Assembly (NCBI GenBank): GCA_043787975.1
Contig: JAYVUK010000015.1
Coordinates: 1-64,000 of the forward strand
Direction: 5' to 3'
Length of the DNA: 64,000 nt
Source: JAPLDA01 sp043787975
GTDB lineage: Bacteria > Bacteroidota > Bacteroidia > AKYH767-A > 2013-40CM-41-45
The position numbers were made by a program, and so were the translations under genes. The first letter of the stretch is position 1, and each line of letters starts with the position of its first letter. The notes under the pieces were generated by a model that was given only the letters and a program-made list of their open reading frames with translations, ran no database searches and was not told the DNA's origin. This document shows, piece by piece, positions 43,664-52,985 of this stretch.

Positions 43664-45271
43664 TTACTTCACCGCAATTTTCATTTTCTCAAATGCATTC
43701 GATTGAATGGATTCAATTGCTTTGGTGACAAACGGATTTATTTCATTCATTACTTCAAAAAAGGCATCTGTGTCCCAAAGATTTCTTGCCAGCAAAGCCC
43801 TCAATTCTGTTTTGATTAATTTATCAGAAGTCTTTAAACCCTTCTCATCACGCTTCACACCTTGCTTTTCAGAATAGGCAATAAAATCGTTGTAGAATTT
43901 AGATTCGACCGTGTAATTTTTACGGAATGTTGAAATGTCAGGATATGTTTTCAGAAACGTGGTGCGATTTTGATCAATGTAATCCAGGGTGAAATCATTG
44001 AACACATTTTTCCTGAGCAAATCAAAAAAGTATGTACTATTCATCGAAGAATCGAACGGTACAAAAATATCAGGCATAATACCGCCGCCGCCAAACACAA
44101 GACGCCTGTTGTTGGTAAAATATTTTGTGGTGTCGTTAAAATGGATGCTGTCAGCATTGGTAAGCTCGCCATGCTTGAGGCGATTGCTGACATCCAAATC
44201 ATATTCATCATCATCACCCGAAGAATATGGTTTCTGAATGCATCTTCCCGATGGTGTGTAGTAATGCGCAACGGTAAGACGAAGCATGGAACCATCATTT
44301 AACTGATATGGTTTTTGAACAAGACCTTTTCCGAACGAACGTCTGCCGATTAGCAAGCCTCTGTCCCAATCCTGGATGGCGCCGGAAACAATTTCACTTG
44401 CTGATGCGGAATACTCATCCAGCAGGACTACCAACTTTCCTTTTTCCCATCCGCCGGTTGCCGTTGAATAATAATCTTCAGGAACAGATGAACGTCCTCT
44501 CGTATACACAATCTTTTTTCCTTCCGGCAAAAATTCATCAGCCAATTCAACAGCGCGATTCAGGTAACCGCCGCCATCACCTGACAAATCCAATACAAGG
44601 CTTGTGATTCCCTCTGCTTTTAATTTCTCCATTGCTTTTTTTACTTCTTCTACAGAAGAATCAGAAAAACGCGCAAGCTTGATGTAGCCGATTCCCGGCG
44701 CAACCTGGTACGTTGCATCTACACTGAACAACGGAATCTGGTCGCGTGTAATGGTGAAGTCCAAAAGTTCTTTAACACCTCTTCTTAAAATATCCACTTT
44801 CACTTTTGTTCCTTTTGTTCCACGAAGTTTTTTAAAGACATCGTTGTTGGTGATTTTTATAGAAGCCACATTCTGATCATCAATCTTTACAATCCGGTCT
44901 CCCGCCCGGATGCCAAGCTTTTCAGAAGGTCCTCCTGCAATTGTTTGAACAATTAGAATGGTGTCGTTGAAGATATTAAACTGTACTCCGATCCCTTCAA
45001 ACTTTCCGACCAACGGCTCGTTCATTTGCTGCAATTCTTCCAACGGGATATAAACCGAATGCGGATCGAGATCTTTCATCATCGCTTTCAATGCATCATC
45101 GGTGAGTTTTTTTTCATTTACAGTATCAACATAAAAATATTTCATGATGTCGATGGCTTGTCCCAGCTTGCCTGAATTACCCGACTGAGCAACTACGGCC
45201 GATGAACCGGAAAGGAAAAAGCACAACGCAAAAATTGAAACTGAAAACTTTCTTTTAAGTGAATACATCAT
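43664..45271 (-). CDS. C-terminal processing peptidase (S41 family)
   Basis: 535 residues from ATG 45271; the frame extends 12 codons upstream but the signal peptide (MMYSLKRKFSVSIFALCFFLSG...VVAQ) begins here. Periplasmic protease that cleaves C-termini. PDZ domain about 75-160 (GIGVQFNIFNDTILIVQTIAGGPSEKLGIRAGDRIVKID), S41 core with GDGGGYLNRAVELADEFL, the nucleophile region DEYSASASEI and the general base Lys in RRSFGKGLVQ. A C-terminal helical domain of about 150 residues follows. Confidence 0.93.
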   Translation of the reverse strand: MMYSLKRKFSVSIFALCFFLSGSSAVVAQSGNSGKLGQAIDIMKYFYVDTVNEKKLTDDALKAMMKDLDPHSVYIPLEELQQMNEPLVGKFEGIGVQFNIFNDTILIVQTIAGGPSEKLGIRAGDRIVKIDDQNVASIKITNNDVFKKLRGTKGTKVKVDILRRGVKELLDFTITRDQIPLFSVDATYQVAPGIGYIKLARFSDSSVEEVKKAMEKLKAEGITSLVLDLSGDGGGYLNRAVELADEFLPEGKKIVYTRGRSSVPEDYYSTATGGWEKGKLVVLLDEYSASASEIVSGAIQDWDRGLLIGRRSFGKGLVQKPYQLNDGSMLRLTVAHYYTPSGRCIQKPYSSGDDDEYDLDVSNRLKHGELTNADSIHFNDTTKYFTNNRRLVFGGGGIMPDIFVPFDSSMNSTYFFDLLRKNVFNDFTLDYIDQNRTTFLKTYPDISTFRKNYTVESKFYNDFIAYSEKQGVKRDEKGLKTSDKLIKTELRALLARNLWDTDAFFEVMNEINPFVTKAIESIQSNAFEKMKIAVK

Positions 45272-45392
45272 AGTTAGATTATTGGTTTTAGTTTTGAGGC
45301 AGTACAAATTGAGCCGGTAAAGATAGAAGTTTCACCGGCTCAATCTTGTTAATAGTTCCTTAAACCTTACTTGATAGTAACAAAGAGTAACT

Positions 45393-45443
45393 AGTCGGGA
45401 GTTCGGAGACAATACTATTGCTTTGTTTCTCCGAACGCTGAAC
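45393..45443. repeat. GTTCGGA-family inverted repeat before ctp
   Basis: GTTCGGAGA (45401-45409) pairs perfectly with TCTCCGAAC (45428-45436). Same family as the insertion in pyrD and the patch after smpB. It lies between the TonB receptor stop and ctp. Confidence 0.65.
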
Positions 45444-45457
45444 TAAATCACTAAAAA

Positions 45458-47830
45458 CTACTTTTCGTTAAACCCAAACGGAACATGAAGCGTAAATCCA
45501 ATATTTCTTCCCATGTCGTGAACTCCAATAAATTTCACAAGAGAAAGTTGGCTGAAATAAGCTGTGTTTGCAATGTTGGTACAAAAAATATCAACCAAAA
45601 CTTTTTGTTTTCCCCATTTGAAAGCCGCACCAACATGAACATCAATCAACGTATATCCGTCAAAGCTGATATCACGAAGTACTTCAGCAGCCTCCTGGTC
45701 CTCTTTTTCAATGGAAGATAAATTTGTTTGTTCTGCGTAATTGCTTACAACAACAGAAAAATAAGTACCTGTGAACTTTCCCATTTTGTCCTTTCTTAAT
45801 TTCACTTCACCGATGATTTTATCCGCCGGAATGAAAGGAAGATTCCCACCTCTGTCAAGTGTTCCACGAGTCATTGCGTAGGTTGCTTTCACATCCAGCC
45901 ACTTTGCTGATTTCGGATGAATGTCAAAACCCGCATCACCACCCGTGATTACTGCATTGTTTTGTGCAATAACATATCTCAACAACGTGAAATCGTCGGT
46001 TGTGACAGAATCTGTTGTAGGAGACGTATAAATATAACCATTGATCTTGTTGTAGAAACCATTTCCATGAAGGGTGACAAATTCATTTTCCCAAATGATA
46101 CCAAAATCAGTTTCCATATTTTGTTCAACATCCAAATTGGGATTTCCAACCTCGAAACGATACGTTCCCTCGTGTTTTCCATAGGTTCCTAACTCGGCAT
46201 AGTTCGGAGCAGAGAACCCAGTTGCGAAGTTTGCTTTCAACGTGGAGTGTGTGTTCGGATGAAAAGCGACTCCGATCGAACCTGTCATTGGTGTATAATC
46301 TTTTGTAGTATTGAAAGCTACTCTTCTTCCATTGATGGTATCCTCATCCTGCGGAGCGCTCGCTTCAATGTGACGTGTATCATAACGGAATCCGGCCAGG
46401 AAATTCCATTGCGGTAAATCATATCTCAACAAAGCAAAACCTGAAACATCACGTACGGTTGCATTCGGCACCAATATTTCCGGGCCGTTGTTTTCGTTCT
46501 TCTGAAACAAGCCTTGTGAACCAATGGTAACACCAAACTTCTTATCGGCATTCGAACTCCATTTCACATCATAGGTTGTATTGTTCAACAGTAAACCGAT
46601 TGCGAGGTTCGGAAGTTTCTTATTGGTAGTATCATTTGGATCTTGTATCGGTTCAAATTCTTTTCTGTCATTCACCTGGTACGCAACATTGATATTCAAT
46701 TTTGATTTGCCGGTGAGAATTGTGTTTTCGAGAGAAGCAATATGTGTAGTCACATCCTGGTAAGGCGCTTCAATGTCGCGGTCCGTTTGTTCCGCTTCAT
46801 CATTCGGGTTAACAACTCCTCCTTCATCTTCTATCACTCCTGACAAACGATTAAAATAACTGTACGAAAATTTAGAAACGCCCCACGATTTACTCAAACC
46901 AATAGTAGCTTTCCCGGTCGTAGAAGACCATTTGGAATTGGGAGCAAATCCATCAGGATCCGTTCCTGCCGGAGGATTTTCCAATTCACCCTGGTGATAC
47001 GACACATGAGATTGCGCACCAAAATGCGCAGAATAAAACAACGATTTGTTCGATCCTTTAATTCCGGCATCAGCATTCACACCAAGTGAGTTGGAATAAA
47101 AACCGAGGTTTGCATCTCCGCTCATCGTTCCTGCTGCTGCAGGCTTTTCATCCCTGAAAATTAATGCTCCGCCCAACGCATCTGCACCGTAAATAAGCGC
47201 GGAAGGACCATAAATAATTTCAACATCATCCACACCAACATCAGAAATCCCAAGATCATGATGGTCGTCCCATTGTTGGTTTTCAACTCTCGTTCCCTGG
47301 GAGTACAACAGGATACGGTTGAAAGACAAACCGCGGATAACAGGTTTATTGATTCCTGTACCGAGTGATACTTTGTCAACTCCCGGTTGTTGCGATAAGG
47401 CATTCATCAATGAGGGAGAGCCCGAAGATTGCAAATCACTTTTTGAAACCACATTGACAGCGTATGGAATATTATCAGGAAGTTTTGTCTGGTTGGAAGT
47501 CACTACAACTTCCTCCAGTTCAATACTGGATGCTTCCATTTCTACATTTAAAACTGTTTCATTTTCTTTTATGCTGATTGTTTTCACCAGCGTCTTGTAA
47601 CCGACTTTTGTAAACTGAACGCTGATGATACCGGATCCGATATTTTGAATGAGATAGCTTCCGCCTTCTTTAGAGACATCTGATTTTTGAAATTCAAGAA
47701 TAAAAACCGACACGCCTTCGATCAGTTTTGCCTTATCAAATTGATCGGAAATGGTGCCATTGATGGTGTGTTGCCCATAGGCAACTACAGCGAACAAAGA
47801 GAGAATTATGTTGAGTATTATTTTTTTCAT
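45458..47830 (-). CDS. TonB-dependent outer-membrane receptor
   Basis: 790 residues. Signal peptide ending YGQ, a carboxypeptidase-regulatory-like beta domain (about 20-105), plug domain (about 115-225: LPDNIPYAVNVVSKSDLQSSGSPSLMNALSQQPGV; DVEIIYGPSALIYGADALGGALI) and a 22-strand barrel ending GRNIGFTLHVPFGFNEK. Energised by TonB-ExbBD for uptake of a scarce ligand. The barrel pattern and size recall ZnuD-type metal receptors, and a Cys/His-rich protein is encoded nearby, so a metal ligand is plausible but unproven. Confidence 0.92.
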   Translation of the reverse strand: MKKIILNIILSLFAVVAYGQHTINGTISDQFDKAKLIEGVSVFILEFQKSDVSKEGGSYLIQNIGSGIISVQFTKVGYKTLVKTISIKENETVLNVEMEASSIELEEVVVTSNQTKLPDNIPYAVNVVSKSDLQSSGSPSLMNALSQQPGVDKVSLGTGINKPVIRGLSFNRILLYSQGTRVENQQWDDHHDLGISDVGVDDVEIIYGPSALIYGADALGGALIFRDEKPAAAGTMSGDANLGFYSNSLGVNADAGIKGSNKSLFYSAHFGAQSHVSYHQGELENPPAGTDPDGFAPNSKWSSTTGKATIGLSKSWGVSKFSYSYFNRLSGVIEDEGGVVNPNDEAEQTDRDIEAPYQDVTTHIASLENTILTGKSKLNINVAYQVNDRKEFEPIQDPNDTTNKKLPNLAIGLLLNNTTYDVKWSSNADKKFGVTIGSQGLFQKNENNGPEILVPNATVRDVSGFALLRYDLPQWNFLAGFRYDTRHIEASAPQDEDTINGRRVAFNTTKDYTPMTGSIGVAFHPNTHSTLKANFATGFSAPNYAELGTYGKHEGTYRFEVGNPNLDVEQNMETDFGIIWENEFVTLHGNGFYNKINGYIYTSPTTDSVTTDDFTLLRYVIAQNNAVITGGDAGFDIHPKSAKWLDVKATYAMTRGTLDRGGNLPFIPADKIIGEVKLRKDKMGKFTGTYFSVVVSNYAEQTNLSSIEKEDQEAAEVLRDISFDGYTLIDVHVGAAFKWGKQKVLVDIFCTNIANTAYFSQLSLVKFIGVHDMGRNIGFTLHVPFGFNEK

Positions 47831-47948
47831 ATTGAATATTGTTAGGTGAGGAAATACTGAACGAAGACATCTTGTAAGAAGTCAAATCATTCAATCAATA
47901 AAATTAAACTTGGGAATCAGCCACAGCAAAAATGCGCAGCAGGGTAAA

Positions 47949-48485
47949 TCAGGAAAAGAAAATTTCAGGAGGCGGACAGGTCTCCTTGAAAAATATTTTC
48001 AGAGGAAACTTTTCGATGATGAAATGAAAAATAAAATCTGCCTGTGGCAAATCCTTTTGGAAGGATGACACATAAAAATTTTCTGTCGTGAATAATTTAT
48101 AGGTCACATGTCCCGGATGTTGAGTTGAATTATAATAATCCAAATGAGATGCCGAACATTCTTCAATACGTTCAAGTATCTTTTCTTCTTTGCTATCGTT
48201 CAGACAATAAAAATATTGAATTCCATCTCTCATAAAAAATACGCCTATATCGTACAATTTATTATTGTAAATCAGTTCATGGTCATTCATCTTTTGAAAA
48301 CTCACGGAGGAAGAATGAAGCGGAATTTTTATCAGTTCCCAATCGTCAGGATGGGTTGCAAAGTCGGTTGAATAATCTTGTTCCGAATCTCTCAACAATA
48401 AACTCAACATTGAGCCTGTAAACAGATTCAAAATAACTATAGCAGTCAAAATAACAGAAAAAAAATTTCGCAATCGTTTTCTCAC
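47949..48485 (-). CDS. Unknown membrane-anchored protein
   Basis: 178 residues. The GTG at 48485 is the only reasonable start because a stop codon lies two codons upstream in frame. One N-terminal membrane helix (about 10-30) suggests a periplasmic protein tethered to the inner membrane. The rest has no motif I recognise; the C-terminus carries ETCPPPEIFFS. It lies 118 bases upstream of the TonB receptor on the same strand and is probably cotranscribed, so a role in the same uptake process is inferred. Confidence 0.7.
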   Translation of the reverse strand: MRKRLRNFFSVILTAIVILNLFTGSMLSLLLRDSEQDYSTDFATHPDDWELIKIPLHSSSVSFQKMNDHELIYNNKLYDIGVFFMRDGIQYFYCLNDSKEEKILERIEECSASHLDYYNSTQHPGHVTYKLFTTENFYVSSFQKDLPQADFIFHFIIEKFPLKIFFKETCPPPEIFFS

Positions 48486-48629
48486 ACTTCAAACATACAT
48501 GATTCATTTTAAAAACAAAAATAACTTCCAAAATCCTGAAATTATTTCGAAATAAAATAAATACGCCGTAAACAATAGATTTTTTCTTAAATTCGAACCA
48601 TAAACTCTAACAATCAAAAAACAAAACCT

Positions 48630-49004
48630 ATGAAAAGCGTTTTCACATTACTTGCAGTGGGCATATTTGCTTTTGCTGCAACAGCTCAGGATAAAATGAG
48701 CACAACTACAAAAGATGCTAAAGCTCCCGTAGAGAAAAAAATGGCATCGGCAGAGAAAAAATTTTGGTGTACTTCGTGCGACTATTCTTCAGCTAATGCC
48801 GGAGTTTGTCCTCACCACAAAACTGTCATGGTAAAAGAAGGAATGTATTTCTGCAAGGGTGATGAAGCAAACGCTTCTGCACAACCGGGAAAATGTAAAA
48901 ACGGATCGTTGATGACAAAAATGGACGAAGATCTGCAAAGAAAAAATAAGGAACTAAGAGAGAAAGCAGAAGAGAAAGAAAAAATAATGAAGAGAAATAA
49001 ATAA
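48630..49004 (+). CDS. Small periplasmic Cys/His-rich protein (heavy-metal-binding-like)
   Basis: 124 residues. Signal peptide ending ATAQ, then a Lys-rich linker, a core with FWCTSCDY (Cys47, Cys50), VCPHHKTVM (Cys60, His62, His63), Cys75 and PGKCKNG (Cys89), and a charged C-terminal helix of about 25 residues. The order resembles the heavy-metal-binding domain (CPMHP...PGKCPKCGM) of efflux systems, though it is not a standard copy. Divergent from the unknown membrane protein and TonB receptor genes. Monocistronic with its own terminator. Confidence 0.75.
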   Translation: MKSVFTLLAVGIFAFAATAQDKMSTTTKDAKAPVEKKMASAEKKFWCTSCDYSSANAGVCPHHKTVMVKEGMYFCKGDEANASAQPGKCKNGSLMTKMDEDLQRKNKELREKAEEKEKIMKRNK

Positions 49005-49050
49005 CGAACTATATTTTTCGACTCTGTAGTTTTATTTTCAGAACAGCACA

Positions 49051-49081
49051 ACCATCTGTCTTTCGACAGATGGTTTTTTTA
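49051..49081 (+). terminator. Rho-independent terminator
   Basis: Ten-base stem ACCATCTGTC / GACAGATGGT with a TTTC loop and a T-tract (49073-49081) after the small Cys/His-rich gene. Confidence 0.9.
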
Positions 49082-49100
49082 GTTCAGATTCTTTCTCAAA

Positions 49101-50324
49101 CTACTTTCCTATACCCGTTCCGGCTATGAAGCCCGTTGTCCATGCTGCCTGGAAATTAAATCCTCCGGTAATGGCATCCACATCGAGGACTTCACCTGCG
49201 AAAAAAAGTCCGGGACATTTTTTACTTTCCAAGGTTTTCATATTCACATCCTGAAGCGAAACTCCGCCACAGGTCACAAACTCTTCTTTGAAAGTTGTCT
49301 TCCCTTTCACCTTATACAAATCATGCGTCAGGCAACGAACCAAGTTTCTGATTTGTTCACTGGAAAGATCAGCCCAGCGAAGTGCTTCGGGAATAGTCGC
49401 TTTGTTAAGAAGAAACATCCACAACCGTTTCGGTAGCTCAAACGGACAATGGTTGTAAATTTGTTTTGCCCCCAATTCCATTTTAAGTGAAGGTAAAATC
49501 CGTTGAAGTTGCTCCGGGTTGTATTCTGTCGTCCAACTTACGATGATTTCAAATTCATAGTTCTTTGCCGCGAGTTCACGTGCTGCCATGGAGCTTAATT
49601 TTAATACAGCCGGCCCGCTCATTCCCCAGTGCGTTACCAGCAGCGGTGCATAAACAAGGTATTTAGTCCCTCCTATTCTCACACGAGCCGGAGAAACACT
49701 GACGCCCATTAATTCAACAACCGGATCATTCGGGATGTTGAATGTAAAGAGCGATGGAACCGGAGAAATAATTTCATGACCGGTTTCACGAAGCCAGTTA
49801 AAACTTTCTGCTTTCGGGTATCCTCCTGATGCAATTAAAACTTTGTCTGCAACAATTATTTTCCCGCCACTGAAAGCCAGTTCAAATTTCTCCTCTGCAT
49901 TTTTTGAAAACTGAATTACCTCTGCATTGGTAACAATGTCTATGTGATTTTTTTTTGCTTCATCCACCAGGCAATCAACAATTGTTTGCGAATTGTTTGT
50001 CACAGGAAACATTCGTCCGTCTTCTTCTGTTTTCAATTTCACTCCACGTTCTTCAAACCATTGGATTGTATTGGAAACACTGAAACGTGCAAATGCATTG
50101 ATGAGATTTTTTTCTCCGCGCGGATAATTTTTAACAAGCTGTGTTATTTCAAAACAGGAATGTGTGACGTTGCAACGGCCGCCACCTGACACGCGAACCT
50201 TTGACAAAAGTTTATTGCTCTTTTCGTAAATCGTAACATGATGCTGCGGAAATTTTTTTGCGCAATTAACGGCTGCAAAAAATCCTGCTGCTCCTCCACC
50301 AATTATAGCAATTTGCTGACTCAT
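49101..50324 (-). CDS. NAD(P)/FAD-dependent oxidoreductase (HI0933 family)
   Basis: 407 residues. N-terminal FAD-binding Rossmann motif IGGGAAGFFAAVNCA, then EKSNKLLSKVRVSGGGRCNVTH, the family block of HI0933/YhiN flavoproteins. The C-terminal FAD contact FFAGEVLDVDAITGGFNFQAAWTTGFIAG is intact. Members are often labelled aminoacetone oxidase family, but the physiological substrate is unknown. It lies downstream of parC on the same strand, separated by the parC terminator. Confidence 0.88.
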   Translation of the reverse strand: MSQQIAIIGGGAAGFFAAVNCAKKFPQHHVTIYEKSNKLLSKVRVSGGGRCNVTHSCFEITQLVKNYPRGEKNLINAFARFSVSNTIQWFEERGVKLKTEEDGRMFPVTNNSQTIVDCLVDEAKKNHIDIVTNAEVIQFSKNAEEKFELAFSGGKIIVADKVLIASGGYPKAESFNWLRETGHEIISPVPSLFTFNIPNDPVVELMGVSVSPARVRIGGTKYLVYAPLLVTHWGMSGPAVLKLSSMAARELAAKNYEFEIIVSWTTEYNPEQLQRILPSLKMELGAKQIYNHCPFELPKRLWMFLLNKATIPEALRWADLSSEQIRNLVRCLTHDLYKVKGKTTFKEEFVTCGGVSLQDVNMKTLESKKCPGLFFAGEVLDVDAITGGFNFQAAWTTGFIAGTGIGK

Positions 50325-50448
50325 TTAATATTTATTATTAGCCTCAGATTTTAAAATGATGTTTATTTTCAACTTTTAATCTGCGAATCTGCTGCTAATT
50401 TTCTTAATCAATCGTAACCACCGTCTAATTTTTTTTACATCCAATACT

Positions 50449-50484
50449 AAAAAAAATCTGCGGAAGGAAATTTCTGCCGCAGAT
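50449..50484 (-). terminator. Rho-independent terminator of parC
   Basis: Eight-base stem ATCTGCGG / CCGCAGAT (50456-50463 with 50477-50484), followed on the minus strand by eight Ts. Confidence 0.82.
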
Positions 50485-50510
50485 CCAAATTTCTGTTTGC
50501 ACAGATAAAA

Positions 50511-52853
50511 TCACATGTCCATTTTTAACTGCGCTTTCTTTTTTGCTTCAGTTTTTTTTTCCAACTCTGTTAAAATCCGAACTCTGTCATTCTGAACTTT
50601 TTCTTTTCCAGTAAGATCCCATTCCAATGTAACAGGCGCCGCGTCTTTCACAGGTTGAACTTTCTTATGAGAAACTTTCAGTTCCGATTTTTTCTTTACC
50701 GGTTCTGCCGCAAGTATTTTTTTGCTTTTCGAACCCGGTTTTTCCTTTTTGTCAACTGCCAACTGCGTACTGCCGACTTTTTTCTGTGGACTGTCGACTG
50801 TTGACTGTCGACCTCCCTCTTCCATACTCATCTGTTCAGCCACCGGAGCAACTTTTCCTGTTCCACCCTTCGAAATTTTTGCAACTAGATTTCTCGAAAG
50901 AATATTGCCGATTGAATTTCTTCCCTTCACTTCGATCGAGTTCAGGTCAAAATCAAATTCTGTTTTTCTCAGTTTCGGTTTCGGACGAAGTTTTACGTGC
51001 AGCACTTCCGCAGGATTTGTACTTACACTGAAGTATAAAACTTTCGATCCTTCACTTCCTTTTGTCAGCACATATTCCTTGTCGCGCGTGGTTCCGCCAA
51101 CTGTAAACCGTTTGACAAAAGCATTGCCGCCTCTTCCATCCTGGTAAACCAGGTTGTACACGATTTCCGGTTCTGTTTTTCTGAATACAGCAATGTGACG
51201 GACATCTTTGCCGACATATTTTTTCTCATCGACCTTGGTAACGATCATCGTTCCGTCACCACGGAAAGCAATGATCTCATCGAGATCCGAACATTCGCAG
51301 AGGAATTCATCTTTCTTCAATCCTGTTCCTGCAAAACCATCTTCGCGGTTTACATACAACTTCTGGTTGTTGATGATCACTTCACTCGCAACGACCTGCT
51401 CGAATGAATCAATCTTTGTTTTTCGCTCTCTGCCCTTTCCGTATTTTCGGAGCAATTCTTTAAAATAGTTGATCGCAAATGTCTTGATGTGAGCCAGGTG
51501 ATGGTCCACTTCCGCAATCTGCTCCTCTAATCCTTTTATTTTTTCGTCCTGTTCTTTTACATCGTACTTACTGATGCGCTTGATTTTAATTTCAGTGAGT
51601 GCTACAATATCATCGCGTGTAATTTCACGTTTGAATTTTTTCTTGTATGGTTTTAATCCTGTATCAATGGTTTCGATGACACTTTCCCACGTCGTACATT
51701 CTTCAATGTTCCGGTAAATTCTTTTCTCAATAAATATTTTAATAAGTGAGCTAAAATGCCATTCCTCTTCGAGTTCTGCTTTTTTTATTTCAAGTTCACG
51801 TTTCAGCAACTCAAGAGTCCTCTCCGTATTGTATTCAAGAATTTCATTCACGCCCATGAAGCGTGGCTTGTCTTCAATAATCACACAGGAATTCGGCGAA
51901 ATAGAAACTTCACAATCCGTGAATGCATACAACGCATCAATGGTCTTTTCAATATCTTCGGAAGAATCAGGATGGAGGTGAATGACAATCTCCACTTTCG
52001 CAGCGGTGTTGTCTTCAACTTTTTTGACTTTTATTTTTCCCTTATCGTTCGCGGCAAGAATAGAATCAATGAGTGTGGTGGTGGTCGTACCAAATGGAAC
52101 TTCGGTAATCACTAAGGTCTTCTTATCCTTCTTCTCAATTTTCGCACGTACACGGATTCGTCCACCACGCAAACCATCGTTATATTTGCTGAAGTCGGCA
52201 ATGCCTCCGGTTGGAAAATCAGGAAGCAGGTTTACTTTTTGTTTCCGAAGAATGGCTATTGAACCTTCGATCAATTCAATAAAATTGTGTGGAAGAATTT
52301 TGCAGGCAAGTCCGACAGCAATTCCTTCCACACCTTGCGCAAGCAACAATGGGAACTTCATCGGCAGCGTAACCGGTTCACGGTTTCGTCCATCGTAACT
52401 CAGCGACCAATCTGTTGTCTTCGGATTGAAAGCGACTTCGAGTGCAAATTTTGAAAGACGTGCTTCAATGTATCGAGGTGCAGCAGCGCTGTCGCCTGTA
52501 AAAATATTCCCCCAGTTTCCTTGCGTGTCAATCAACAAATCTTTTTGTCCGACCTGCACCAATGCATCGCCTATGCTTGCATCACCGTGTGGATGGTATT
52601 TCATACAATGCCCGATGATGTTCGCAACCTTGTTGTAGCGGCCATCTTCCATGTCCCACATGGAATGAAGAATTCTTCGTTGTACCGGTTTCAATCCATC
52701 GTTGATATGCGGAACGGCACGTTCAAGAATTACATACGAGGCATAATCCAAAAACCAATTCTCATACATCCCATTGATGTGAATGATGTTGGTTTTTTCC
52801 CTGTGAGCCTGAGGTTGCTCTTGTTTTACTTCTTCTTGTTTCTTCTTTGACAT
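50511..52853 (-). CDS. parC: DNA topoisomerase IV subunit A
   Basis: 780 residues from ATG 52853 (a TTG three codons upstream is the alternative). Breakage-reunion subunit decatenating sister chromosomes. Catalytic Tyr128 lies in AAPRYIEARLS; the winged-helix region has VQRRILHSMWDME and GHCMKYHPHGDASIGDALV. A long coiled coil is followed by a shortened C-terminal beta-pinwheel (FAGTGLKKDEFLCECSDLDEIIAFRGDG). The last 130 residues are a basic low-complexity tail, part of it (GRQSTVDSPQ and following) encoded by heptamer repeats. parE lies directly upstream. Confidence 0.93.
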   Translation of the reverse strand: MSKKKQEEVKQEQPQAHREKTNIIHINGMYENWFLDYASYVILERAVPHINDGLKPVQRRILHSMWDMEDGRYNKVANIIGHCMKYHPHGDASIGDALVQVGQKDLLIDTQGNWGNIFTGDSAAAPRYIEARLSKFALEVAFNPKTTDWSLSYDGRNREPVTLPMKFPLLLAQGVEGIAVGLACKILPHNFIELIEGSIAILRKQKVNLLPDFPTGGIADFSKYNDGLRGGRIRVRAKIEKKDKKTLVITEVPFGTTTTTLIDSILAANDKGKIKVKKVEDNTAAKVEIVIHLHPDSSEDIEKTIDALYAFTDCEVSISPNSCVIIEDKPRFMGVNEILEYNTERTLELLKRELEIKKAELEEEWHFSSLIKIFIEKRIYRNIEECTTWESVIETIDTGLKPYKKKFKREITRDDIVALTEIKIKRISKYDVKEQDEKIKGLEEQIAEVDHHLAHIKTFAINYFKELLRKYGKGRERKTKIDSFEQVVASEVIINNQKLYVNREDGFAGTGLKKDEFLCECSDLDEIIAFRGDGTMIVTKVDEKKYVGKDVRHIAVFRKTEPEIVYNLVYQDGRGGNAFVKRFTVGGTTRDKEYVLTKGSEGSKVLYFSVSTNPAEVLHVKLRPKPKLRKTEFDFDLNSIEVKGRNSIGNILSRNLVAKISKGGTGKVAPVAEQMSMEEGGRQSTVDSPQKKVGSTQLAVDKKEKPGSKSKKILAAEPVKKKSELKVSHKKVQPVKDAAPVTLEWDLTGKEKVQNDRVRILTELEKKTEAKKKAQLKMDM
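50752..50812. repeat. Two heptamer blocks in frame inside parC
   Basis: Block 1 at 50752-50779: four CAACTGC-type heptamers. Block 2 at 50785-50812: four TGTCGAC-type heptamers (TGTGGAC, TGTCGAC, TGTTGAC, TGTCGAC). Block 2 belongs to the same family as the insertion in pyrD. Both are in the C-terminal tail. Confidence 0.82.
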
Positions 52854-52867
52854 GTGCAACAAATATG

Positions 52868-52936
52868 TCGCTCCTACGGAGCTTTAATGATTTTTCTCTT
52901 TTTATATCTACCAATATTTGCTCCCTGCGGGACCAA
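52868..52936. repeat. REP-like palindromes between parC and parE
   Basis: A 13-base palindrome GCTCCTACGGAGC (52870-52882) and a related imperfect one, GCTCCCTGCGGGAC (52920-52933), in the form TTTGCTCC. Such CGTAGGAGC palindromes are scattered in many Bacteroidota genomes and look like REP elements. The unit differs from the 7-bp families. Confidence 0.7.
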
Positions 52937-52944
52937 TCAATTCA

Positions 52945-52985
52945 ATATGAAGTACCAGACTGCATACTGCCACTGACGACTGCAT
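52945..52985. repeat. GACTGCC-family repeat at the parE end
   Basis: Degenerate units (AGACTGC, ATACTGC, CACTGAC, GACTGC) directly after the REP-like pair and reaching the parE stop codon. Related to block 1 inside parC. Confidence 0.6.

Noticed and set aside
50722..51147. 141-codon open frame opposite parC
   Set aside because: It is a shadow of parC and its repeat blocks; no start context or recognisable domain.
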